DNA from: Litsea cubeba
Taxonomy: Eukaryota; Streptophyta; Magnoliopsida; Laurales; Lauraceae
Assembly (NCBI GenBank): GCA_012931725.1
Contig: CM022949.1
Location: forward strand, 3,569,934-3,633,933
Direction: 5' to 3'
Length of the DNA: 64,000 nucleotides
Each line of letters begins with the position of its first letter. The first letter of the stretch is position 1. The notes below the pieces were generated by a model. That model was not told the origin of the DNA. It did not search any database and worked only from the letters and a program-made list of their open reading frames with translations. Below, piece after piece: positions 26,591 to 37,405 of this stretch. The position numbers and the translations under genes were made by a program.

Positions 26591-26599
26591 AACACTGTC

Positions 26600-27142
26600 A
26601 TGTTGGGTTTTCTTTACAGAAAACTAATCCAAATAAGAGTTCTAGCAAATTAAGGATTCTAAAACCCTTGTCTTCTCTCCTCAAAACCACCCAACTCTCC
26701 AATCCATCTCAAATCTCTCACCCTCCACTCTTCAATCATCTCTCACCCTCTCTTACCTTGAGAAATCATGTGGGTTTTCAATGACTTGGGCTTCTAAGGA
26801 GCTACCCTTGCAGTGCTCCTCGTCTCAGACCCCACCCTACTATTCACAAACCTAAAGAATTGCATCATCCCATCCAATGGTTTCCTCAAAACCATCGTCC
26901 ACGCCAATGAAAATGTGTTGTTATCAATCAAACACTCGCCGTGCATTTCACATTACAAAATCCAAAGAAAAATGAATCCCAATTTGTTTATCTTGAAAGA
27001 TCATGGGGTACCCGAATCCAATATCATGAAATTAATCACAACCCATCCAAGAGGGCTGGTGCTCATTCCTGAATGGTTTAGGGAAACTGTGGAGATAGTG
27101 AAAGAAGTTAGTTTCAATCCAGTGACCCTAAAATGATTTGCA
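26600..27142 (+). pseudogene. Captured fragment of a plant mTERF gene
   Basis: In one frame the region reads FFNDLGF, a TAA stop (26795-26797), GATLAVLLVSDPTLL, later LKNCIIPSNGFLKTIV, then ILKDHGVPESNIMKLI and EWFRETVEIVKEVSFNP. These match successive mTERF repeats of plant organellar proteins (known: helical repeat proteins that bind nucleic acid in plastids or mitochondria). Upstream, 26600-26760 has Ser/Leu-rich coding-like sequence that may be the transit peptide portion. The stop codon, absence of a full repeat domain and position inside the MULE show it is a captured fragment. It covers perhaps a third of a normal ~380 aa protein. Confidence 0.75.
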
Positions 27143-27491
27143 GAAACTCAAATTAAGGATCTTTGATTTAATGAAATTGATAGGGGATAAGGGAGAGAAA
27201 GGAAAAGAGGAGAGGAAGAACTGCAGGCTGCCGGTGCCGACCCATAGGGGATAAGGGAGAGAAAGGAAGAAAGACGGAGGGAGAGAAAGAAGTCGAACGG
27301 GGTAAAGGGCAAAAGGGTTTTGAGGTCTGTTTAAGGTAAAAGGAGCAGGGATATCCCTGCTCAGCGAAAGAATTGAAAAAATTTACGAAACTGGGCCTTT
27401 AGGACTACTATGGTCTTTATGAGATGTTGAAGGTGTTTTTGGCTTTTTACAAGTCTTAAAGGATTTTTCGGGTAAAATCCTCTAGTAAAAA

Positions 27492-29537
27492 AAAAGATGA
27501 GATTACTTTGAGCTATGATGTAATTTCACCAAAAAAGGTTTAGACTTACCTTTTTCCTATGCCACCCATTTTTGATAAATATTTTATGACTGCAATATAA
27601 AAAATAAATTAATAAATAATTTTATGATTTATTTAAAAAATAAACTCATCAATTTTATGGAAGATGTTCAAAAGTATGAGATTAAAGAAATTCAAAATAG
27701 TACCGACATAAATTGGAAAAATATATATGAAAATGTACGACAATATAATCAAGTAGTTTTTCATATATAAGATAATCCTTTCAGCATGCTCCATTGATTT
27801 TCAAAAATATGTTATATCAATAATCCGGGTTCAAGCCACATTTGTATCCTTATTCAACTTTTAGTCTATCTATTTGGAAAATAAAGAAGTCCAAGTCCCT
27901 TTTGTTTAAAGGCAGTTAATCTACTTTAACTTAGATCTAAGTTATTTGATTGTAGCTGAACTGATTAAAGATTACAAGAAAATAATAATAAAAATTATTT
28001 TCATTTATATAAGTATTATACGATATTCTATTTTGTTAATACATGCATATTATAATACATACATTAAAAGTAATAAGTAAAAGTACAACCTTTGAAATGA
28101 AAATTGTTAAAGAATTCATATAGTCTTCGACAGACTCAAGCACCCTTAGAGTCGGCTTAACTTGATTTGGGTAATATAATATACCAACTTCTCAAAAAAT
28201 GAAATAAAATCAGGTGAGTGTGCTGTGTGCCCATGAAAAATGAATAGGAGTGTTTGAATTAAACGAAAGAGCATACCCTATTTATTAGCTAAAGGAGTCA
28301 TAGATGATTAACAAGTGTTATCTATTCAATTGATATTAAAAAAGTCGTGACTCCAAATGTCACTCATTTAAACTTCCACACAAAAAAGATGATACAAATA
28401 CCATGAAAAAGATGATAGTCTAAAGATAGGGAGTTAATGATGACAAGTATAATTTATCAAATTGCTATAAAAGAAAACTTGATTACAAATATCACTCATC
28501 TAAATCATCATACCAAAAGGATGATAACAAGTGTCAAGAAAAAGTGATAATTTAAAGATAGGGAGAAGGAATTGAATGCGTTGAATAGTGCACAATAGCA
28601 TGTGTGCTCAACCTAAAGTTTACCCATTCATTAATCATGATAAAGATGTCAATCCAAATGCTTCTTTAAAGTTGTAAAGGTTAACTCAACATTTAATTAA
28701 TACGTCGCATTCAATTCGAATTGTTGGAAGGTCAAAGAATGAGGTAAGTAAAGTTGGGTTAGGAGGGTCATATGTCATAGATTGATTTTAATCCAATCCA
28801 TTGATTAATTGGGTTAGAGAAATGTTAATTCAAACCTATAAAAAATGAACTCTAACTTTAAATTACCAAGTGGGTTCAAGTTTCTAATCCACTGGTAGCA
28901 CAGTGGTGAGACACTTTTTTCCATAAAAATAACTAAGGATCAATTCGGGATCAATTCGGGACTGTAGCGCTGATGGTAAGGGACTTGGTAAGAGTGAGTG
29001 CGGTGGATATGATTATTTATATTAAAACTAGCAACAAAGGCCCATATTAAGCCCGGGCCCAAAAGAAAAAATACGAGAAAAAATAAATAAATACTATTGA
29101 AATCTAGATTTTTCTTTAAAATATTGTTGAAAAGAAAATAGATTAATATATATATACTATGTAACTAAAAATAAATAAATATTCTAAGTACCTTCCTTTC
29201 ACACAATTCTTTCCAATTGGCCAAGTTTAGCATCTAAAGAAGAAGAGACACTACCTTGTGTGGGACCCACATGGATACTTCGACAACCAAAGGGAAGGGA
29301 TTGAGGGAATGGTCGGATTTAGATTTGGATAAAGGATTCTCCCAAATGTAACATCAATCGATTCTAAGTGCCCTTAATATCCCTAACTTTTAATTTAAGA
29401 GACTCTCGAGTTTAATGTTTTTTGATAGTGTAAATTCTTTTTATTAATCTTGTGAATCTTTTTATATTAATCTTTCAAAAAAAATTATATTAGAATGAAG
29501 AGTGAAAATGGTTGATCGCATCAGAGTTAGATTGGGA
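27492..29537. other. Intergenic AT-rich DNA
   Basis: No gene seen. At 29028 begins CTAGCAACAAAGGCCCATAT; read on the minus strand this ends in GGCCC...GGGCC hairpin, spacer, CTAG, T, a possible Helitron 3' end in minus orientation. No 5' partner was identified. Confidence 0.4.
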
Positions 29538-29546
29538 TCAATTATA

Positions 29547-31636
29547 TCTATATTACTAAAGGGATGTATTCTTCCTCACATAAAGACACATAGCGCAACC
29601 TCAAGCCTTTTGCAATGTCATTTCCGGAGTTGCCCTTATCCCTAAAATCTCTATATCTATTACACACTCAAAAGACCTAAAATCTCTCCATGAAGAATCA
29701 TCTTCCACTCAAAAGCCTAAAATCTCTCCATGAAATCCCTAAATAAGCCAACACACCAGATGTGCTAAATTTATATCAATCAATTCATGGGTCCCGGCCC
29801 GCATCATTTGATTTTATGGACGGTTAGAATAAAGATGGTGGACCCCATTCATCTGGGTCCCACTTAAAAATATTTGGTCAATTTGTTAGGTCTATGATCA
29901 TTTGATCATTTGATCTTTCTTAATCAATTCATGGGTCCCATCCTGCATAATATGATTTTATGGATGTTAGAATAGAGATGGTGGACCCAATTCATTAGGG
30001 GGGTTTCACTTAAATAGGTTAGGTTTGGTCAATTTGTGAGGTCTTTGATCATTTGATCCTTTGACCTTTATCAAGAAATTCATTGGTCCCAGCCCGCATC
30101 ATATGGTTTTATGAACGGTTAGAATATAGATGGTGGACTCCATTCATCTTTGGGGTCCCACATAAATAAATTAGGTTTGGTCAATTTATGAGGTCTATGA
30201 TCATTTGAACTTTATCAAACAATTCATGGGTCCCGGCCCGCATCATGTGATTTTATGGACAGTCAGAATAGAGATGGTGGACTCCATTCATCTGGGTCTC
30301 ACTTAAACATATTTGATCAATTTGTTAGGTCTACGATCATTTGATCCTTTAATCTTTTTAAATCAATTCATGGGTCCCATCCCGCATAATATGATTTTAT
30401 GGACGGTTGGAATAAAGATGGTGGACCCCATTCATCTGGGAGTTTCCACTTAAATAGGTTAGGTTTGGTCAATTTGTGAGGTCTATGATCATTTAATACT
30501 TTGATCATTATCAAGCAATTCATGGGTCCCAGCCCGCATCAGATTATTTCATGGACGATTAGAATATAGATGATGGACCCCATTCATCTTTGGGGTCCCA
30601 CTTAAATAGGCTAGGTTTGGTCAATTTGAGAGGTCTATGATCATTTGATCATTTGATCTTTATCAATCAATTCATGGGTCCCGGCCCGCATCATTTGATT
30701 TTATGGACGGTTAGAATAAAGATGGTGGACCCCATTCATCTGGGTCCCATTTAAAAATATTTGGTCAATTTGTTAGGTCTACGATCATTTGATCCTTTGA
30801 TCTTTCTTAATCAATTCATGGGTCCCATACCGCATAATATGGTTTTATGGACGGTTAGAATATAGATGGTGGACCCCATTCATCTTAGGGTCCCACTTAA
30901 ATGGGTTAGGTTTGGTTAATTTGTGAGGTCTATGATCATTTGATCTTTATCAAGCAATTCATGGGTCCCAGCCCGCATCATATGATTTTATGGACGGTTA
31001 GAATATAGATGGTGGACCCCTTTCATCTTTGGGGTCCCTCTTAAATAGACTAGGTTTGGTCAATTTAAGAGGTCTATGATCATTTGATATTTATCAATCA
31101 ATTAATGGGTCCCGGCCCGCATCATTTAATTTTATGGTCGGTTAGAATAAAGATGGTGGACCCCATTCATCTGGGTCCCACTTAAATATATTAGGTCAAT
31201 TTGTTAGGTCTACGATCATTTGATCCTTTGATCTTTCTTAATCAATTCATGGGTCCCATCCCGCATAATATGGTTTTATGGGCGGTAGATGGTGGACCCC
31301 ATTCATCTTGGGGTCCCACTTAAATAGGTTAGGTTTGGTCAATTTGAGAGGTCTATGATCATTTGATCTTTATCAATCAATTAATAGGTCCCAGCCCGCA
31401 TCATATGATTTTATGAACGGTTAGAATAGAGATGATGGACCATTCATCTCGGTCCCACTTAAATATATCAGGTCAATTTGTTAGGTCTATGATTATTTTA
31501 TCTTTCTTAATCAATTCATGCCTCACCTAAAGAATAAAACATTTGGAAAAAAACATAAAAATCAAATTAGCAACAAAAAAAAGGACTCACAAGTTTACTA
31601 ATTAATAAATTTATTAAAAGTAATTCATTTTGCTAG
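29547..31636 (+). mobile_element. Nested satellite-filled Helitron (2090 bp)
   Basis: Starts TCTATATTACTAAAGGG after an A, identical at the start to the element at 15481-18010, and shares its 5' region (ACATAAAGACACATAGCGCA; block GGTGTGTTGGCTTATTTAGG in inverse). It ends TTTTGCTAG followed by T at 31637. Compared with the other copy, about 50 bp including the terminal hairpin is missing just before TTTTGCTAG, so it should be immobile unless the deletion followed insertion. Removing it restores the 5' end of the larger Helitron. Confidence 0.85.
29785..31515 (+). repeat. Helitron-internal 140-bp satellite, about 12 units
   Basis: Units begin near 29783, 29924, 30067, 30221, 30365, 30517, 30670, 30815, 30956, 31102, 31243 and 31380 (AATTCATGGGTCCC). 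Each has a GATGGTGGACCCCATTCATC block and an AGGTCTATGATCATTTGATC block. Alternating units differ in length and wording (GTTAGGTCTACGATC versus GTGAGGTCTATGATC), suggesting a two-unit higher-order repeat. It is the same satellite as in 15645-17020. Confidence 0.88.
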
Positions 31637-32241
31637 TATTGTATAGCAGCAGGTTTTTTCTTCGGGGAGCGACACGTGGCGGGGGAGGGTGCCCGGGAGG
31701 AGGACAAGTGGCGCGCCCTCGTGCTTTTTGCGCTCCCACTTCCAGAATTGCCCTTCTCTCCTTTAATTTTATTTCCCTTTAATCCATGTCCCTATCCAAT
31801 CCCTAAAATCTCTCCATCTCTCCCTCTACACACACTATTATCTCATGCACAAACAATCACAAACGTTCAAAAAAATGGACCCCACTATGTCCCTAGCTAT
31901 TGCAGAAACGAATCCCTTCCTTCTCTATCAATAAAGTTTAAAATTTTAAAATTTTGACTTTCCAATCTCATTCCAATTCTCTCGCTCATTGTATCTCTTT
32001 ATCCCCTTCCTTACATACATCATGAATCCACCTCATCTCCCTCACGCGGACCCATCTCCCTCACGCGGCAGCCCCTCTCTCGGTCTCACCATCATCTCCC
32101 CGGAATGCCCTGAGCAACCCGTCGCCACCATAAAAGCCCACAGAACTATGAAAGCCCTCTCTCCTCCATGTCTTCCTCAATTGTGTTGAAAAACAAGCAT
32201 TGCTTCTGCAGTTCGATTTCTCATCTTTCGAAAGATCGTCA

Positions 32242-32362
32242 ATGGCAGATGTTCAGATGGCTGGAGAAACTGAGACCTTTGCATTCCAGGCGGAGATCAA
32301 TCAGCTTTTGAGTCTCATCATCAATACCTTCTACAGCAACAACGAGATCTTCCTTCGTGAAC
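32242..32362 (+). pseudogene. Captured 5' coding end of a cytosolic HSP90 gene
   Basis: From the ATG at 32242 the frame reads MADVQMAGETETFAFQAEIN, then QLLSLIINTFYSNNEIFLRE, the conserved N-terminus of plant cytosolic HSP90 (normally ...SNKEIFLRELISNASDA). Homology stops after LRE. The frame then continues as RLIINTP into a CT microsatellite. The last HSP90 codons are followed by a second copy of a 17-bp block, GTCTCATCATCAATACC (32312-32328 and 32363-32379), that marks the break. Only ~40 of ~700 residues remain, so no chaperone function is possible. Confidence 0.9.
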
Positions 32363-32375
32363 GTCTCATCATCAA

Positions 32376-32379
<4 letters not shown>

Positions 32380-32421
<42 letters not shown>
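32380..32421. repeat. (CT)n microsatellite
   Basis: About 21 CT dinucleotides immediately after the HSP90 fragment. The following ~900 bp up to 33335 are pyrimidine-rich filler with short CTTCTT runs (33028-33057) and no gene; long frames on either strand there are low-complexity artefacts. Confidence 0.9.
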
Positions 32422-32424
<3 letters not shown>

Positions 32425-33334
32425 CATCAACCATCCATCACCCCTGATATCTCTCTCTCCATCGCATCTCCCCTCACTCCACCATCATCATCATCCTCTC
32501 CCTTTCATCGTCACAGGCCCATCTCCGTCATCTCTCTCCACCACCTGACGCAGCAACCCATCTCTCTCCGCCCTCCATAGGCTTTATCTCCGCCGGAACT
32601 ATCTCCCTGCGCTAGGTACCCCTCCTTCTTCTCCTCCCTGCGCACCACGCTGCCATTGCACATCAGCACACTATCTCTCTCTTCCTCTCTCTCTTTTCTT
32701 TTCTCCTTCCTCCCTCACCGCTACATCTTCACTGCCGCCACCATCATCCTCTTTCTTTCTCTTTTTTCTCTCCCTCCTTCTCCTTCTTCACTGCACACCT
32801 TCCTGTGCACCCCCTGAACCCATCTCCTTTTCTTTTCTTCTCTTCCTTTGGCCACCTTCTCCTCTTTCTCTCCTTCCTGCACCTGGTACACCTTCACCGC
32901 ACCAATCTCTCACCACCTGCACAACACACTGCACGTTTTCTTTCTTCTCTTTCTTTTCTCTTCCCCCATCTTCACTGCACTCCACTCGAACCACCCTCTC
33001 TTTCTTCTTCTTTCTTTCCTTTTTCCTCTCTTCTTCTTCTTCTTCTTCTTCTTCTTCGTCCTCATACTGCACCTTCATCACCACTTGCACACCCATCTTC
33101 CACAGCCGTTGCACTCACACTATACACGACTACACAACCCACTGCGCAGGCGCCTCGCCGTCCCTTTTTCTTCTTCTTCTCTCCCTCACAACTACCCACT
33201 GTGCTGCTCTTAACCCAACAAACCCATTGGACCAGCCAACCCTACCTACAACCTAGCCGAACCCACTTTACAGCCCATTCAACCCGATCCAAAACCCATC
33301 TTAGCCCTGCACCTGCGCCTGCACCTACCTGCAC

Positions 33335-33760
33335 TCCACCATCAATGGCAAACACAAGTTTGCGAGGCGCATTGCCATGCTCGCCGGGGGCACCGGAATT
33401 ACACCCATGTATCAGGTAATGCAGGCAATTTTAAAAGACCCCAGCGATGAAACGGAGATGTATCTGGTTTATGCGAATCGGACCGAGGATGATATACTGC
33501 TGAGAGAGGAGTTGGATGAGTGGGAGAGGAAGCATTCGAATGTCAAGGTGTGGTATGTGGTGGAGAACATGAAAGAGGGTTGGAAGTATAGTACTGGTTT
33601 CATTACTGGGAGTGTTCTAAGAGAGCATTTACCTGAAGGGTCTGAGTGTGGGCCGCCGCCGATGATTAAGTTTGCTGTGTTACCCCAACTTGGAGAAGAT
33701 GAATTACGACGTCAACAACTCTCTATTGACGTTTTGAGTAGGACCTTGGTTGGATTGTAA
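33335..33760 (+). pseudogene. Captured 3' coding end of a nitrate reductase gene
   Basis: The frame reads INGKHKFARRIAMLAGGTGI, TPMYQVMQAIL, DETEMYLVYANRTEDDILLR, VWYVV, GWKYSTGFI, CGPPPMIKFAV, then diverges to a stop at 33758-33760. This is the NAD(H)-binding part of the C-terminal cytochrome b5 reductase-like domain of plant NADH-nitrate reductase: the GGTGITP loop and the CGPPPM motif with the catalytic-region Cys are present. The family normally has several residues (D-TLAL-like) between EGS and CGPPPM; here they are deleted, and the last ~28 residues do not match the usual Phe-ending tail. Only ~130 of ~900 residues are present and no ATG context precedes them. It lies inside the Helitron. 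Confidence 0.9.
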
Positions 33761-36700
33761 TTAATGTGTATACGTCTGTTGGTAGTTATTTGTGCAATGG
33801 GTTCTTCTTCTGTAATGTTTTTTTTTTTTTACTTCTTTCTTCTGTAAGATATTGATGAAAATATGAAATAGTATTGGTATTCTTATTTAAAATCTGTTAA
33901 AAAGGCTTTGTGTTTAAGCAAGAATGATCAATGCCAGATTCCCTGTAGGCATAGGAGCTTTCTATTATGGTATATATTCTCTCTTCCTTTATCCTACAAA
34001 ATCTTACAAAATGAAGCATGATGAATCTCATTTAATATTGGACTACAGGCTATGTTGTTGTTGTTGTCATTTTCCTTCATGAAGACAGTTCTACTGTTAC
34101 ATTCTTTTCTATATATTTATATTATTAAAGTGTTCTACTTATTTGTTTTTAAATTATGCTTCAGCTTGGTTCGAATGCAATTAGATTGCAGTTTTTTTTT
34201 CTTGATTGTTAACGTTTTATCCTTTTTTCATTCATTTTAATTTTTCTAACATTTCTCAATGCAATCCGTCCCTGTAATCATGGCACATATATCTTATCCA
34301 AAATTACCGCATGAAGGTGACCATTCGATGGCTATGATCATAATTAAGCCATATTATATTGGACACCACCAATAGACCATCTAAATGTTGATGACTATCA
34401 TGTATATTATTAAATGGTAGAAATCATGGTAGATCAAAGAAGATCATGGGACCCGTCAAGTAGACCATGTATTTTTAAGATTTTATTTAATGCATTGAGA
34501 TAACTATGGGACTATGATCCCTTAGCCACTAAAAATTTGAAACATGCATGTTGTACAGTTGATAGGGCCCTCATGATGATGTAGGGCCATTGTTTATGGG
34601 TAGGCTGAAATAAGAGGAATACTAAGATTTTATGACCACCAAATCTTCTCATAATTGATTTGGAAGGGAGAGAATATTGAAAAAGTTAAGAGAGATTTAA
34701 GGGAATAAACTGTGTCTTTTTAGGTTAATGGCATTAATTGGGTTGAGACTTATCACTTTTGTGAATCTGAATTTAAATTTAAATTTAAATAGTTCGGAAT
34801 TGCCCTTCCCTCCTTTAATTTCCCTTGAAATCCCTATCCCTATTCAATCCCTAAAATCTCTCATTCTCCCTAAAATCTCTCCTTCTCCATCTACACACTG
34901 TATGCAATGCAACAAAACCCCTACGCTAGAGGGATTTATTTGGACATTATTTGGCCTTTAAGGATAAAGCATAAGAGCTCTTTGCTATTAACATATCTCC
35001 AAGCAGATCCTGGTCCCTAATTTCCTCCAACTATGGTGCCACATGTCATGTGCATTATATATGATGTGCCATTTCTACATCCTTCTCATGTTCTTCTGGT
35101 CATCTGGTGGGCTCATGTGGCCATGGAAATCATTCTCACGTTGCCAATTCCATGCCATGGTATGGCACATGTCGGATGGCAGGGCTCTCTCATTAGGCAA
35201 CTTGGGCATGCTGATATGAATTTGTTCCAGCACCAGGGCCGTGGAAGGGCATTCATTATTTTGTGTTGGGCTGAAGATTAAAGTCGGATTGGTTACTAAA
35301 CAAATAGCTTCATCATAATTTTATCTTTAAGATCCAATTACCAAAGGTTAACTTCATTGGTTCTCTCATTCCCATGGAGCCCAATCAATCCAATTAAAAA
35401 GATCAAATTCAAATTTGCATTCTCAAGACAATCCCCATGATTCCAAGCAACTTATGTTTTCAATATTGATTATGTGTGTGGGGTCGTGTGGGGTCATGTA
35501 AGGGTGGGGAATAAAAAAATAAGAAAGAATGACCAATGAAACTGAGAAAATAAATAAATAAATCAGTGGGGCTCACCCATCTGTGAAATCCGAAATGGTC
35601 CTGTCCTTGGATAGAAAACAAAATTGAAATATCCAGATCCAAACGGGCCCACCCATCCATTAAATTGAAAAATCCGTGAAACATTGGCACTAATAACAGG
35701 ATTTGCTTACATAAGATTATTATGGCCATGAAATTTGTATGGATTGGTCAATTACATGGTGGTCCCACTCTCGCCAATTTATATGGTGTACGAATATTGT
35801 GGGGATGGGATATTGTTTGGATTGGCCATGAACCCATCCAATGGATGGGATTTGTCCTTTTGATTAGAGTGATCTTCTTCTCTTTGGAAAAATAGAAAAA
35901 TAATAAAAAAAGAGAGATAATAATCATTGCACATGGTCTTTAGACTCCATAATTATGAAGAAACAACCATCGTTGCATGATGGATATGAATATAGGAAAA
36001 CATAGGATATGGTGGTCCAAGCAATTTTTAAAATAAACTAAAATCAACTGTTTTCCATTTTTAATTTATTTTCTTCTGTTATGTTTTGTTTAATATGTTC
36101 TGAGATTTTATCATTTTACAATAGATTGTACTTTCTTAAAAAAAAAACCTATAGTTTTCATACTTTTTTTAAAGTTCCGCTTATTATTTTGAAAATTATT
36201 TTTTTCCTTTGTATATAATTACTAAATTCTATAGAAAGTCAGGTCTAATGCTTAGGTTAAGTTTATTCTTTACTAACCTAAGCCTCACCCATATATTAAA
36301 TCTTATCTTTAGGTTTATAGTTTCTAACGACCCATGCTAGGTTTAATTTTGGTCATAATTCCAAATAATTTTACTAACCTAATGCTTGCCCATTTATTAA
36401 TACGATTGAAAATGTAAACACTATTATCGATGTAGCATAGAATTTTATGTTAGGTTGATGGGTCATAATAATGAAGTGGATGTAACATGGAAGTTCAGGT
36501 TAGGTTGGTGGGTCATTTGTATAATCTTTGGGTTAGTTTGGTAGAAATACCTAAAAAAACTGAATTCATCTATTAAATGGGTCATTTGGAGAAGTTTATT
36601 TCTTTCATTTTTTATTGTTTATAAGTTGTCATTTTTTTTCATCATTTATATTGTTTTAAATTGTTCTGAGATTTTATCATTTTGCTACCCCTTATTAATT

Positions 36701-36773
36701 TTCCAAAATGTGTAGTTTCATATGTACTTGGTGTTTACTTTAACTTAAATTGGGTTTTCCCATTATGAATTAA
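33761..36773. other. Helitron interior without recognisable genes
   Basis: Mostly AT-rich. At 34797-34905 a block (GAATTGCCCTTCCCTCCTTT, CCCTAAAATCTCTC) repeats the Helitron's own 5' region (31743-31850), so part of the 5' end was duplicated internally or a second Helitron end lies here. Imperfect repeats occur at 36060-36125 and 36600-36720 (GTTCTGAGATTTTATCATTT). No supported gene. Confidence 0.5.
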
Positions 36774-37161
36774 GGCCTGCGTTGGGCGTGGGCCCCGAAG
36801 CGCTAGTACAAAATTGAAGGAGAAAGATTTCCTTTCCTTTACTTTTTTTTTCTCTAAAAATCCGCAAGAGTACACCCAACTTTGAATGACATAGTTTCCA
36901 TCAATATGGTAATATTCAGGTCTCACATATTATATGAGAACTTTTTTGTGAGGCTCAATTGTAGGCCCCATTTGGGGATGAGACCAGGGGGATGGAAAGA
37001 TCTATGTGAGACCAAGTGATTATCCATTCAGGTGGGGCACACAGACAACAATGCTCAACCCCTAAAATGTCATTGATCCAATCCCTTAGATCATTGATAT
37101 ACTATCGCTTCATTTTTTTATAGATAAATTGTTAAATTTGTGAGTGATGGATGAAGGAGTT

Positions 37162-37202
37162 TTTTTTTTTTTTTTTCCCTATCGTTGGGTTCCCAACCCT
37201 TT
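37162..37202 (-). mobile_element. Severely truncated SINE tail with target duplication
   Basis: Only a T run and CCCAACCCTTT-type 3' sequence of SINE family 1 remain. The 13-bp duplication GGATGAAGGAGTT is at 37149-37161 and 37203-37215. Confidence 0.75.
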
Positions 37203-37405
37203 GGATGAAGGAGTTAAGATGACTTAATGGGGTGAAGTTTTATACAGAGACTGGGCCAATTCGATCCTGATCTTTCAATCTTCACTTTTCAACTGATTAG
37301 TGGGGCTCATTCTACTGTGATGGGCATTTTGGAATTTTCCAAGAGTGTTTTTATTGTGGAGTTTAGTCATACTTCTAAACATAATATTGTCGCCGAATAT
37401 TTATA

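Larger units (their letters stand above)
24547..27482. mobile_element. Pack-MULE with ~300-bp inverted ends and captured mTERF sequence
   Basis: Both ends read GAGGATTTTACCCGAAAAAT inward. The perfect 9-bp duplication TAGTAAAAA is at 24538-24546 and 27483-27491, the length typical of Mutator-like elements. The terminal inverted repeats extend roughly 300 bp with scattered mismatches (both contain the GGCACCGGCAGCCTGCAG block and a palindrome GCAGGGATATCCCTGC at 24668-24683 and 27345-27360). The interior holds two inverted palindrome arrays, an mTERF gene fragment and unidentified sequence at 24860-25240 and 25520-26360. No transposase is present, so it depended on one encoded elsewhere. Confidence 0.93.
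29538..36806 (+). mobile_element. Gene-capturing Helitron (7.27 kb including a nested Helitron)
   Basis: The 5' end is inferred as A|TC at 29537/29538. Its first nine bases (TCAATTATA) are separated from the rest (TATTGTATAGCAGCAGG, 31637 on) by a 2090-bp nested Helitron. The 3' end is clear: stem GGCCTGCG / CGTGGGCC (with G-T pairs) around loop TTGGG at 36774-36794, spacer, CTAG ending at 36806, then T. Net length without the insert is about 5.18 kb. It carries an HSP90 start, a nitrate reductase end and about 970 bp of pyrimidine-rich filler. No Rep/helicase gene is visible. The 3' end is well supported; the pairing with the 5' end is inference. Confidence 0.7.

Noticed and set aside
32200..32580. 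126-codon frame containing the HSP90 start as a novel gene
   Set aside because: Only ~40 codons are HSP90; the rest is the CT microsatellite and filler. Treated as a captured fragment.
32788..33419. Long open frames on both strands (108-204 codons)
   Set aside because: Low-complexity pyrimidine-rich filler inside the Helitron gives Ser/Leu/Phe/His runs on plus and Glu/Lys/Arg runs on minus. Not proteins.
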